DNA from: Pteria penguin
Lineage: Eukaryota; Mollusca; Bivalvia; Pterioida; Pteriidae
Assembly: GCA_035048485.1 (NCBI GenBank)
Contig: CM068588.1
Coordinates: forward strand, 26,439,118-26,503,117
Direction of reading: 5' to 3'
Length of the DNA stretch: 64,000 nt
Below are positions 1 to 11,100 of this stretch, piece after piece (within the stretch, counting starts at the first letter, position 1; the number at the start of each line of letters is the position of its first letter). Below the pieces are notes generated by a model that saw only the letters and a program-made list of their open reading frames with translations, searched no databases and was not told the origin of the DNA. Position numbers and translations under genes: made by a program.

Positions 1-329
1 TTGTAACTCTGACAGCTGGAAATCAGAAGTGAGACAGGGTGTCGTAATTGTAACTCGAACTACTGGAAATCGGAAATGAGACAGGGTGTCGTAATTGTAA
101 CTCGAACTACTGGAAATTGGGAGTGAGACGGGATGTCGGAATTGTAACTCTGATTGCTGGAAACCGGAAGTGAGACAGAATGTCGTAATTGTAACCCGGA
201 CTACTGGAAATTAGAAGTGAGACAGGGTGTCGTATCTGTAAATCGGACTACTGGAAATTAGAAGTGAGACAGGGTGTCCGAATTGTAACTCGGATTAATT
301 GAAATCAGATGCGAGACAGAATGTCGGAG
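1..329. repeat. 47-bp minisatellite, 7 copies
   Basis: The motif TTGTAACTC recurs at 1, 48, 95, 142, 189, 236 (diverged) and 283, always exactly 47 bases apart. Each unit also holds CTGGAAAT and GTGAGACAG. Units differ by substitutions only, with no length change. The array starts at or before the window edge, so its true copy number is unknown. No coding potential is seen. Confidence 0.95.
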
Positions 330-2212
330 GCAGTAAGAATCTCCTATTTGGCCAATTTCACCCGTTCTAAATGCTTTACGTTGAAAATTAATTCAACACT
401 GCACCCATGAAAACCAATGTGAGTTTTTTGGTTGATTGGTGTTTTACGTGGCTTTCAACAATATTTCAGTTACATCGCGACATGGAAGCAGGAGCTTACC
501 AACCTCTTAAATATAGTGACACAACATGGGACACCTATGTTGTCCTACCTATTATTGATCTTGGATAACATTGTAATTTCAAATAGACCGCGATCTTGTG
601 AGCTAATCATTATCAAATCTAACCTCTACAGATTTATCGCTTCCGTTGTGTAATCTATTCAACCTATCATTTGTACAAAGATATATCCTTCAAAAATGAA
701 ACATTATGCTGCTTTTTCTAAAGACGGCCCACAAAAGGGTAAATAACTATCAATCAATCTGCTTGCTTTCTGTTATTAATAAAGTCTTGCGAAAAAATGT
801 TTTTATTAATATATTCATATTTTATACATAATGATAAATACTTTAACAACATCAATCAGTCATTATTTCAGGAAAGGACTGCATTATCAATAAATCTGAT
901 TTATTACAAGGGTCATTGAACTTATCGGTCTTAATCATATTAAGAAAATAAATTAAATTTAATAAATTAAGTAAATAAATATTTAAAAAAGTTTAAGTAC
1001 CGAAAACCCCAGGAAAAGTAACATCCATACTAATGCATGGAGTTCTGTATGCGTTGACCCTGGAATATTTACTTGATGTATCCTTTTATTTCATGGACTA
1101 TGAGATATGGTTTATCCTTCGGTACTTCTTTGTTTTTTTTACTTATTACCACGAAGATGCACTCCTACATTGTACATTACACAGAATTGAAAAGGAAAAA
1201 TATGTTGTCCCTATTTGTAGGAATGTCCTGAACAGCTTTATTCTTTCAATTGTTTCTCTGGAATAATCTCCCTGATCAAATTCAACATTCCTACATTATA
1301 TCCTCATTCAAAAATAAGATTTGTGAATATTATGATCATCATCAAGTCCCAACAGGAAAATAACCCACGGTGTTCTTGTGGAAAATAGAAACAGTATTTA
1401 TTTTTACTTCAGAGATATAGTAATTTAAGATCTATTTTCCAGTTTTGTTTATAGATTATTTTGTATAATTATTTTCTTTTTCTGTATTCAACGGGGATCA
1501 GATCCTGACAGAGGAAGATACAGAACAACCTAGGCCCATAATGACCTTGTATCCGCCCATGAGAAAGTCATAGAAGAAAAAGTCTAGCAATAGAGATTGA
1601 CAAAAGAGTTTGGTATCCCCATATATACATTCAAAGACCGTGTTAAATGAAGAACTGAGCTTGATACTGTAAATTCTGGAGTGAATGATATATGTTTTCA
1701 TTTTGAATGTTTTCATAATTATGTTTAAATGTTCCATGTTTTTCTATGCATTATAGGATTTAGATTTTTGTGACATATATGTAGGTTATGACCGAAAGAA
1801 AACGTTCCGTCTAAATTTACGTGTAGGTCAATTGAATTTTTCTTGAAGTTTATGTTCATACGTATTTACATTAGTAAACGTTGTAAAAGGTGCGGCACGT
1901 TACGTTTGGAACTCTTTAGGGAGTAGACAAATATTTCTTAGTCTACGTTTAGGCTTACGATATTTAGTCAAACTCGACACTGATCTTAAAGTGTAGAAAC
2001 GGAGAAGATGCAAGAACTAACTGTGCCACCAAAAGCGCTTAGTTAGAGCGTATCTATGCAATCTCCGCCCATTAAAATATTAATGCGTGCCTTCTCTTGT
2101 AATCCAGTCCAACAAGAATTATCGAGACATAACTCGGGTAAAGTAACGGATAATTAACTAGAGAGTCATGTGGTAAAGTAAATATAATGACTTTATATTT
2201 CAAATAGACAGG
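330..2212. other. AT-rich stretch without a recognisable gene
   Basis: Apart from the SINE piece at 428-533, I see only short open frames without domain resemblance, no splice-flanked exon and no simple repeat of note. Confidence 0.6.
428..533 (-). mobile_element. SINE family A, tail only
   Basis: The reverse complement carries the body shared with the copy at 40957-41126: a segment around TTAAGAGGTTGGTAAG, then TTGTTGAAAGC and ACCAATCAACCAA at the 3' end. The tRNA-like head is missing or decayed. The 73-aa frame here is an accident of the SINE. Confidence 0.8.
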
Positions 2213-2372
2213 TAAGCCGGCGTGGCCTAGTGATATCGCGCTCGCCTCCTTATCTGGAGGCCGGGATTCGAGTCCCGCTCTGGTCATGCCGGTGATCTGT
2301 CTTTCGGGTGAGACAGTAAAAACAGAGGCCCCGTGTCGTGGTATGTATGGTAGTGAGGCCCATCGCAAATGA
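2213..2372 (+). mobile_element. SINE family B, tRNA-derived head and partial body
   Basis: The element opens with a tRNA-like head (GGCCTAGTGATATCGCGCTC as A-box region, GATTCGAGTCCCGC as B-box region). The family B body follows (CTGTCTTTCGGGTGAGACAG, then CCCCGTGTCGTGG). The 3' tail seen in the copy at 54965 is missing. Acceptor-stem pairing is too poor for a functional tRNA. Confidence 0.8.
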
Positions 2373-5150
2373 CTAAGTTCAAATTAATCAAAATGCGTTG
2401 TTTGCAATTTTCGCATCAATAATTTATCGGGAAATAATTTTAACATGTAAAATATCATATCATTAGAATATTCATTTTGTTATCTTCTCATTTCTTAAAT
2501 TTAAAGAAATTAGGGCAATTTGAAAATAGCTAAAATCATTAAAATATCTAACGATACCGCGGCGGTACAGCGAGATGTTTATTTTGCCTTATAATTGACG
2601 GCGCGCTTAGAATCAATGAGCATAAAAGCGATATGTTCACTGGCGTTGTTCGGGGTCACGAATGTATCAAATCCAGTGAAGTGAGGTTTTTCAGGTAGAT
2701 ACGTCCATTACCTGTAAACAGCTGATCGCCGAAGCGAAAACGATGTACGATGCGGGCACACATAAGTTTTTTAAATATATAATTTTCAGTTTTTAATTTA
2801 TTTCTACCGGCCCATAATATGTGATAAGTATGTTTCCCCCGATTCATTTGATACCATTTTCATGAAAATATACCTAGAAATGACTACAAACATTTCAAAA
2901 TAAAAAGATAGCGTCTTCCTCTGCCAAAACAACGGTCCGCCATATTGTTTCACGAGTCATTTGATTACATCGATATACATATTAAACAATCTTACATTAT
3001 AAAGTTCTCAAATAAGAGAACACATAACGAAAGCAATGTCTATAGAAGTAATTATGATTATCCTGTTTGTGAAAAAATTACCCTGTAGCTATTATTTACA
3101 AAGATTTATTTCTCAAAAGTTTCATTTCATCATTCATGATGTAATTTGAAGAACGGCGTAGGCGCGTGGGTTAATACTTGCCGTGAACGATTTTTACATT
3201 CGAATTGATAATTATTGGTATTTACATTAATTAAATATTTGACGATTTCATATAGTTTATTGAAATTTTGTAGCTCTATTAATACGATTTTACACGAGTT
3301 TCCTCTGACTCGGGGCGACCTCCACGTATTGTCGTATAGAATTATGTACAGAAATACACATTTCAATGTAATAAATACCAAGACATATATTGTGCGATAA
3401 AATAAGACATCATTTCATCATTTAGTTTACATTGACCCCACTGTTTACAACTTCAGACTTACATTTTAATTGCAGATAAGTCTAGACCTCTGCGAAAGGA
3501 AGGTGGGGGGATAATTTATTCATATTTAAGGAAGACATTTTTTGTTAAAGGAAAAATGACGAGACTAAGAGCGTATTTTGATTCAAATGATTTGGTTTTA
3601 ATCCTCTCTAATTAATTTTGGTATTTATATCAGTGGCGAATCCAGAATTTCCGAAATGGGAAAGGGGGGGGGGAGGCGCACAAGTGAAAGTCCAAAATAA
3701 ACCAAAATACTCTGCCAATTTAGGGTCGAAATCTGAAGATTTGCTCATAATTGTGGCAAAAAGGGGAAGCGATCCCTATAAATCCGCCACTGCAGATATT
3801 AAAATGAGAGAACCAGTATATAACAATGAGATAACAAGTTATGTTAAGGTACTACGAAACGCCAATCGTCGCGTGACCTAAGATTCACGAAAAAAAAAAG
3901 AAATAAAGGTTTTAAATTTGTAATTTTTTATTTAGATAACTGTGTATTGAAGACTTTATAGAAAATAATTCTAATTTTAATATTCCCGATATACCTGTAA
4001 TTGGCACTCGAAAAAAGTGTGTTTTTCAGTACAGCTCGCACGAAAACACCAGCGACAGCGTTGACTCTTCGTCATGTGCAATCAGATGGCCAGTCCCAAG
4101 ACGAATTCTATAATATCTTTAATAGTTGACTTCCTAATCAAGTTGCAATATTTTCAATATATCGAGGGTATATCGAGGTAACGCCGTCTAGGGCGATCAC
4201 CTGTCACCTGTGCGGCTAAATCATTACATAATATCGTCTCTACCGGCTGTTTGACCCAGCAAATATCAACCTTCATTTCGTACATTTCAACAGCTTTCAA
4301 GATATTAATTAGCGATCTTAATAAACTGGGTATTCATATTAATGAAAGACAAGTACTAATTATCAGGTTTCCTGTTAATTGTGAAGGATTATCATGAAGG
4401 AGACATAAAGAACAGGAATTGAAATCAACCAAACTTTACAACAATTTGTATTTATGTAGAGTTTATATTTGAGATTTTAACACTTTTAATAAAAGTTTTT
4501 AAGTTTTTAAAATAATGAATATAATACATATAGTAGATTAATATAAAACATTAAGCTATACAATGATAAATTAAAAGGTATGTGATATTTTTCACATTTT
4601 TAAAAAGAGTTATCCGCCCCTGATTTAGGTAAAACTGTTTTTGCTTATACAGAGCTTATTTTTTTGTCATACAATCTAAATTCCTTCAAATATCCTCATA
4701 AGTAACCATTTTAAATAAATTTTTACATTATTATGAATCCTTGTATAAGTTTTTAGAAAAATGACCTTGGACATTTGGACTTCGTCATTTTCATCAAAGT
4801 AAAAAACCATTCTTCGTCAAGTTTAAGAGATTATATTTGAGATAATAAGACTTACAACCAATGTTTTTATCTTTTTCCGTAATACCTGTAGTACATAGAG
4901 TAGATTAATATAAATAAATCACAAATTTTATGCATAGCTGATTAAGTTATACGCTCATAAAATTGCGAGGTTGTGCATTTTCATTTGCTTGAAAAAGGTG
5001 TAAAAATGCAATATTGTCCATTTTCAAATCCTCATATCTTGTAAAGTACTCGAGATGCTTTGCTTTGTAACTTACTTATTCTCTGGTACATTGTGATACA
5101 AATAAATTATTTAAAGGTATCTAAAAAGTGTATCTCATGTGTTTTAAGGA
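2373..5150. other. No gene seen
   Basis: AT-rich sequence with short frames only. The one structured piece is the small inverted-repeat element at 3631-3792. Confidence 0.55.
3631..3792. mobile_element. Small element with CAGTGGCG terminal inverted repeats
   Basis: The left end reads CAGTGGCGAATCCAG and the right end ATCCGCCACTG, an inverted pair of about 11 bases with one gap. A G-run follows the left end. A similar left end (AGTGGCGGATTCAGGATTTC plus a G-run) occurs at 28930, and a related one at 34390. Non-autonomous and non-coding. Confidence 0.6.
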
Positions 5151-5745
5151 AAGAGTTGGGGCCTCCCTATGTATGGCACGTTAAAGATCCCTCGCTGCTT
5201 CAGGTGGGTCCGTTGTATAGATCAAAATCAATCTCCAAAGCAGAGTTACGGTCCATGCACTCCCTTTAATCTCTGCATACTATTGAAAGTAGTCCCAAGT
5301 CAGAAGGCAGACAATATAGACTGTTTTGCGTGTTCTGGGAAAATGTTCAAGTTATCTGGGCGAATATTAAACAATGAGTGATTCATTCGAATTATAAGAC
5401 GTATTAAGTGCAAATGATAGTGTGTTATTGACAAACTGTACGCTGATTTGTACGCTGTATAGTGCGGTATAAATTCAGGATTGATTTCATGTAGAAGCTC
5501 GATTAAAACACAATGTAACATAGTAAATGCTTTGAATTTAACTAATAAAGCCACTGAAGACCAAGTCATATCGTCTAGAGGCAAACATCTGATTTTACAA
5601 GAATCTTGTAAAACCTGAGACGTTGGCAGAGGTGTGTGTGTATTGTAAAGGAACGACAACTCTGCTTTGGAGATTGGGTCAAAATTTGTATGTCCCGCAT
5701 CAGACAGATGCCGTCATCATATTCGTGGTGTGACGTTATACAAGG
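5151..5745 (+). mobile_element. SINE family B, split by a later insertion
   Basis: The left part (TGGCACGTTAAAGATCCCTC, 5173 onward) and the right part (GCATCAGACAGATGCCGTCA, 5698 onward) are consecutive pieces of the family B body seen at 54965-55237. They are separated by the inverted-repeat element at 5229-5676. Confidence 0.75.
5229..5676. mobile_element. 448-bp inverted-repeat element inside a SINE, 8-9 bp target duplication
   Basis: The ends are CAATCTCCAAAGCAGAGTTA at 5229 and its near reverse complement ACTCTGCTTTGGAGATTG ending at 5676. The flanks GATCAAAAT and GGTCAAAAT are a 9-base direct repeat with one mismatch, consistent with a target site duplication. An 8-bp duplication would fit hAT-type insertion; that is inference. 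No transposase is encoded. Confidence 0.7.
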
Positions 5746-7139
5746 GTGTTATACTATTTGTAAGTAATGAAAAGCCTTGATGGACTTCTCCATCAGAACT
5801 AATGAAAATAGTGTGATATAAACGTGGTGTGAATGGAGAACTCATACAAACTTTCTGTTTTGTAAATATTCTTTAAGGGTAGGATCTAGAGTAGAGCGAA
5901 AGGGGCCCAGATTCGAACCATCTTTTAAGAAACTTCTTGAGACAGCCTACATTAATCAAGATAGAAAGGATAAAGATATCTGACTAAGCCATATGACAAA
6001 AGTCATTACAGACAAAATGGCAAAAAAAATTACATAGAAATACATCAAAATAGAAATACAAAAAAGATTAATTTGTAATGCAATTGAGGCCCCGACTTTG
6101 GACCGTCAATTAAAATAACGTAAGTTACTCAACTGGTGTGGTTAGCAAACATGATACTCCACATAGACGAAGAATGATGTCTCAAAATGGCTTCGTCCTC
6201 TATAGTCTGTTCTTTGTGTGTTAACCGCTTAACGATTTTGATTGAAATCTTGCAAATACATGTATATTATTTTTTATTTGAGTGTTATTATACTTTTTCC
6301 CTCATGTTAAGTGGCAATGGCACTTTCTATATAGTGTTGGTTCACATTCATTTATGTATATATACATATGTTTATTCTGTATGTAAGGGCATGTAAGGGA
6401 CGTGGCACCGAAAAATGTAATAGTGCAATATTCTCTCCCTTTATAAAACACTAATATGGTTTACAGAATAATTCAAAATATTTCCATTCAATAAACAGTG
6501 TTTGGTTTTACGGTACCAAATTAATTGTGTACATTTTCCTCTTAACTTAATTTGGAGATTCGGTACTGCAATTTCCTCCTATCAATGAAATCAAAAGCTT
6601 TTTTGTGTTAATAGGTACAAAACATGTGTGATTTTCTGTCATTTATTATAGCTTTAAGGCAATAATAGCCTGTAGCAAACTGTAGCAAGGATATGTTTAA
6701 AATCGAACACGTCTTCTGTTATTACATAGTTGTTTTCAGACCCAGAAAGGAGTCTGGAGTAGAGTATGCACATTAAAAGTACATACAGGTACCAAGACAG
6801 ATTCATCTATAGCTTTTAGAATCAAAAGTATTTCCGTTTTATGAGTGCATAATACATTTAAAAATGCGCCAAAGGTTTTAAGCAAGTGAACGATAATGAC
6901 TTAATAAACTCAGCAAGCTTAAAAACGTCATGATGCGAATTCCTTCAAATGTGCATGAATGAGTTTAGATATACTATGCATTCAAAAATCATGCTTAGCT
7001 TGTCATAATATCTCTATTGTTTGCTTGATAGTATATACTCTAGTTTTATTTTAATAAAGAAAAAAAACTACAAATATGCAGTATACGATATCATCAAATA
7101 TATACAACATTAGAAATTGGTTATGTTTGTTTCTGACGA
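5746..7139. other. No gene seen
   Basis: Low-complexity AT-rich sequence. The 69-aa frame at 6187 has no resemblance I can name. Confidence 0.5.
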
Positions 7140-7262
7140 TAATTACTTATGCTGTGCAAGCGATCCTAGTACGATTCCCGAATTGTACACTCGAAGAGGT
7201 CTGATGGCTCCAACTTCAATGTCGTGATGTGACAGGGAAATTGTTGAAAGTGGCATAAATCC
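7140..7262 (+). mobile_element. SINE family A, degenerate copy
   Basis: A decayed B-box (GTACGATTCCCGAATTG) is followed by a family A body: GAAGAGGTCTGATGG, CTTCAATGTCGTGATG, then AAATTGTTGAAAGTGGC. It is more diverged than the copies at 30236, 36050 and 40957. Confidence 0.6.
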
Positions 7263-7833
7263 GAGATTTACCAACTAAATAAGAAGCAAAATGGTACTTA
7301 AATTAAGATACTTCTGCAGAGTGTTAAAACTTTTACTATATCAATATTTCGCATTTTATATGCCTCGGCTGAATAATAGAACTACAAAACCACAATTAGC
7401 ATAGGAAACACCAATACTGATTTCCTTTTTGTATAAACACCCCTCGAAATTTAGAAATGAGAAAATATATATCTCTGAAACAATCAACTAGTGATGCACT
7501 AAAAGAAGCCAATACTTATTTCCTTCTTGAATGAAGTACTTTTTAAACTATAAAATGAAAAAAGCATAGCCATAAACTCCGAAGCAATCAGTTGTATTCT
7601 ATAATCTGTAACGGTTCTCAATTAGTATGAATATGTAATTACCTACATAAAGAAACGAGCATTATGCAGTGGTTAATCGTACATCATAATACAATGACAT
7701 GTGTTTCATTCGAGTACTTGTAGGAATAAACAAGATAATTTAAAAATTCGATATTCTTTGAAAAATAAACCACGCGACTGTACGGGACTATATCATATAC
7801 ATGTACTTTTTGTGGTAATTGAGCATAGCAGTC

Positions 7834-7839
7834 TTTATT
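7834..7839 (-). terminator. Poly(A) signal AATAAA, cadherin/Tyr-rich locus
   Basis: TTTATT on the plus strand reads AATAAA on the minus strand, about 100 bases past the stop codon at 7937-7939. It is the nearest canonical signal for the terminal exon. Confidence 0.55.
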
Positions 7840-7936
7840 TAACGGATAAATGTGTACGCATCTTCCTTACAGGAATACACCTTCTGTAGAAAAATGCGCT
7901 TATGCGATCGAGTCATGCTTTATCGTTTGAGGCATG

Positions 7937-8187
7937 TTAATCGTACTCTTTGTGAGGTAAATTCGCACACGGAGGCGGAGGCATAACATCAGTGGACAAC
8001 GGTTCCAACATAGTACCATTGGTCTGTCTCATGTTTTGTGCTGATAGCTGTTGTATATTTTGCGTTGATGACATGTTTTGGATTGGTGTCGGGCCTAATG
8101 TGCTACATTCTGGCGGGGGCATTGGTTGTGTATATGTCATCGCACCTGTTATCGTATAGGGCGCCGTGTGAATAGGCTGCATTAGGA
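7937..8187 (-). CDS. Terminal exon: proline-rich cytoplasmic tail
   Basis: The acceptor ACTATTTCAG precedes TCCTAATGCAGCC. The split codon uses one base from the previous exon, so the frame runs on as VLMQPIHTAPYTITGAM. The tail is rich in Pro, Gln, Thr and Met, contains MPPPEC and MPPPPC, and ends HKEYD followed by TAA. No folded domain is recognisable. Confidence 0.7.
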
Positions 8188-11100
8188 CTGAAATAGTAAA
8201 AGATTGTATTATTAGCTCGCCGGGGTGAAAGTCACAAGAGACTTAATTTTTGACCTGGTGAACCTAACCTAAGTGTTTGGTCTACTTTTTCATAACACAA
8301 ACCGGACATATATCTTTTGAATCATAATGAGCTACTTGTTACTTGACTTTAGACTTTGGCCTTCTTATAAAAACTTTAACATGGCCTATAGTATATGTTT
8401 TAAACCATAAAGAATAGGGCTTTAATCGAAACTCTCATAAGGTACCAAAGATTTTAACTCAGCAACCTTAACCTTGGACTTTGACCCACTTTTTCGAAAC
8501 ATTAACCTGGCTTATATGTTTTGAAACAAGTAACTTTTATTTATGGTCATCACTTTTGATCTAGTAACCTGACCTTGGACTGATACTTTACAAAAACAAT
8601 AATATTTCATATATCTTTTGAGCTATGAGGAAAATGACTTGGATAATTTACAATGATACTCTTTAGGACTCGTTGTTTCATTCAGTGTCATCACATTGGA
8701 GCTGGTGACCTAGGCCAAAACTTTGACTTCCCTTTTCAAAACATTAACATGATCTATATATTTTCAATTATATCAATTGGTACCATGGTTTTTGACATAG
8801 TGACCATGGATTTCAGACAGGTTTTGAAAATCTTTGACCTTGGCTATACTGATTGATTGATTATTGTTTTAAGTCACTACACGATTATTTCACGTATATG
8901 GTGACGGTATCTGCCTGATGAATTGCATAGAAATTTATACCTTTAAAACGAACGCATCCGAAGCGATGAGGGATCGTTTACGTGCCACGCCTACCGTGAT
9001 ATGGTACCTCGTTTCGAAAAGACAGAACACCGGTATGCCAACAGCGGGAGTCGAACCCGGGACCGCTCGGTTACAAACTAAGCACCTCATCCACTGCGAC
9101 ACACAGGCTTAAACCTGGACTATATTGTATGAACAATAAGAAGAGGGCTTTCAAATGACACCTATAGATCTCTCAGGATGAAGACTTTCATTTTGTACAT
9201 TGCCTTTGACCTAGCAAGCTGGACCTTTGATTTTGACATACATTTCAAATACTTTAACCTGGTCAATGTATTCCTTTGAACAGTAAGGGCTCTCATATTC
9301 TTTTGTTTATTGGCATTGGCTCCGATATTGACATACATCTTATTTTGTTACCGTATAACCAGACATTTTCGTGAGATACTATTTTTCGCTATTTTCGCGA
9401 GTAATTTGAAATCGCGAAAATAAGTAACGGTAAATATTTGTACTCCAAAAATGGGGACCAAACTGGTATTATTACTGGTATCATCCCCGGACGACTAGGG
9501 GGGGATGAGTAGAAATCTAGGGAATGGACGACGCACTCAAATTACGGGTATGTACAATTTTAAAACCTTAATTGATATAGCTTATGATTCCATTATGTCG
9601 TTGGTTTCACACGTTTGTCGAATGCTAACAAACAATTATCAACACGTGAATGAATTTAGCACATGGTAATCAAAGCCACTGTATGTGTCCGTATTCCTTT
9701 AATTAGTTTGTATACATATTTATTGTTTGAAAGTACCTTCGCTGGGTCAATGGACGGAGTGTTCCTTTCCATGCTCATTTATGGAAGGAAGACTGATAAG
9801 TGTCGCCCGAAATTCCGATTCCCCTCCGAATTCCATATAACTTATCTGGACAACCACTGGGCATACGAAGAACCGATGATTCAGTATGTTGAAAAAATTA
9901 TATGCCCGTTTATGTCGAATAAAATTGAGGAATTTTATGTGCCGCTTGCTAAAAGAAGTCTTGTCATTTTTGTCTGCTTCGTTAACAAAGTACAGATAAT
10001 TTTCGTTCAAGACAAAACGTCTCATTTACTTTAAAAAATCCCTGCAGATTGCACCGACAAGCTACAAGGCGTGGATTTGAGCGGAAACAATTACAGTTAT
10101 AGGTAAACTGATTCATAGAGATGCGGGTATAGCTTGTCATCTGCCCATTTGTTTGACGAGAGTCGTTTTTATTGCATAGTATATGTATTTTATTTTTCTT
10201 TCTAAAATCGCGAAAAAATGTATTCGCGAAAATAAAGATACGCATTTCTGATACTGAATCACTAAATTTGATACTCGCAAAAATTTCCGGTTATACGGTA
10301 CATTAATCTATTCTCGTAAAAACGTAATACTGCATCTGAAATTCCTGAATCCACTTTTGAATTTACGTTGTGAGATGTGGAATCAAAGCCGATAGTTGCA
10401 AACATTTAAGTCACCCAATGCCGGAAGAGAGCGTTGTCGTCGTATGACAACTCGTGTGGTTAAATGTATAACCACGATTAATTCACCTATACTGTGGCAA
10501 AACTTGTTTAAGACATTCTATAAGAAAGCTTAAACGAACACAATCTAAGTAATAGTTTTTCTATAAAATGCTAACCACCTCCACCATGTCCACCTGTACC
10601 TTAATGTGATTCTCTGAAGACCTTTACCATGATCATCCCCTATTTTAATGTGATTCTCTGAAGACCTCTACCATTGTCACCAGTACCTTAACGTGATACT
10701 CCGAGTATTCATTATTTTTCTATGATTTCGTCATCAAGAATCAAAGAATAAACCCAAATTTCAGACATAATCTCCATGGAGGTATTATGCTAAAATTATT
10801 GACTGAATGATTAATAATTGTGGACATCACAGCAAGATTATTTCATTCATACAGTGGTGTCACCTAAATGATGTGCCCAGCCAACGATACCTTCTACAAC
10901 GAGCATAACCGAAAGAGGAGGAACCATACCTGTGCCTGGAGATATTTGTCTTCGTCTACCGCAGCTACAGGCTACAATCAAACAAAGCCCAAACAAGATA
11001 CAGCTAATGACCACGCTCCCCGCTACTACGGCCATCCTCAATCCTGCACCACTGAAATCAAGAAAATGGCGTAAATTTCGAAATAAGAGAAAACATTTTG

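Noticed and set aside
9663..10245. Three overlapping open frames of 87-123 codons
   Set aside because: They lie inside a TA-flanked TIR element, on both strands, without any transposase motif.
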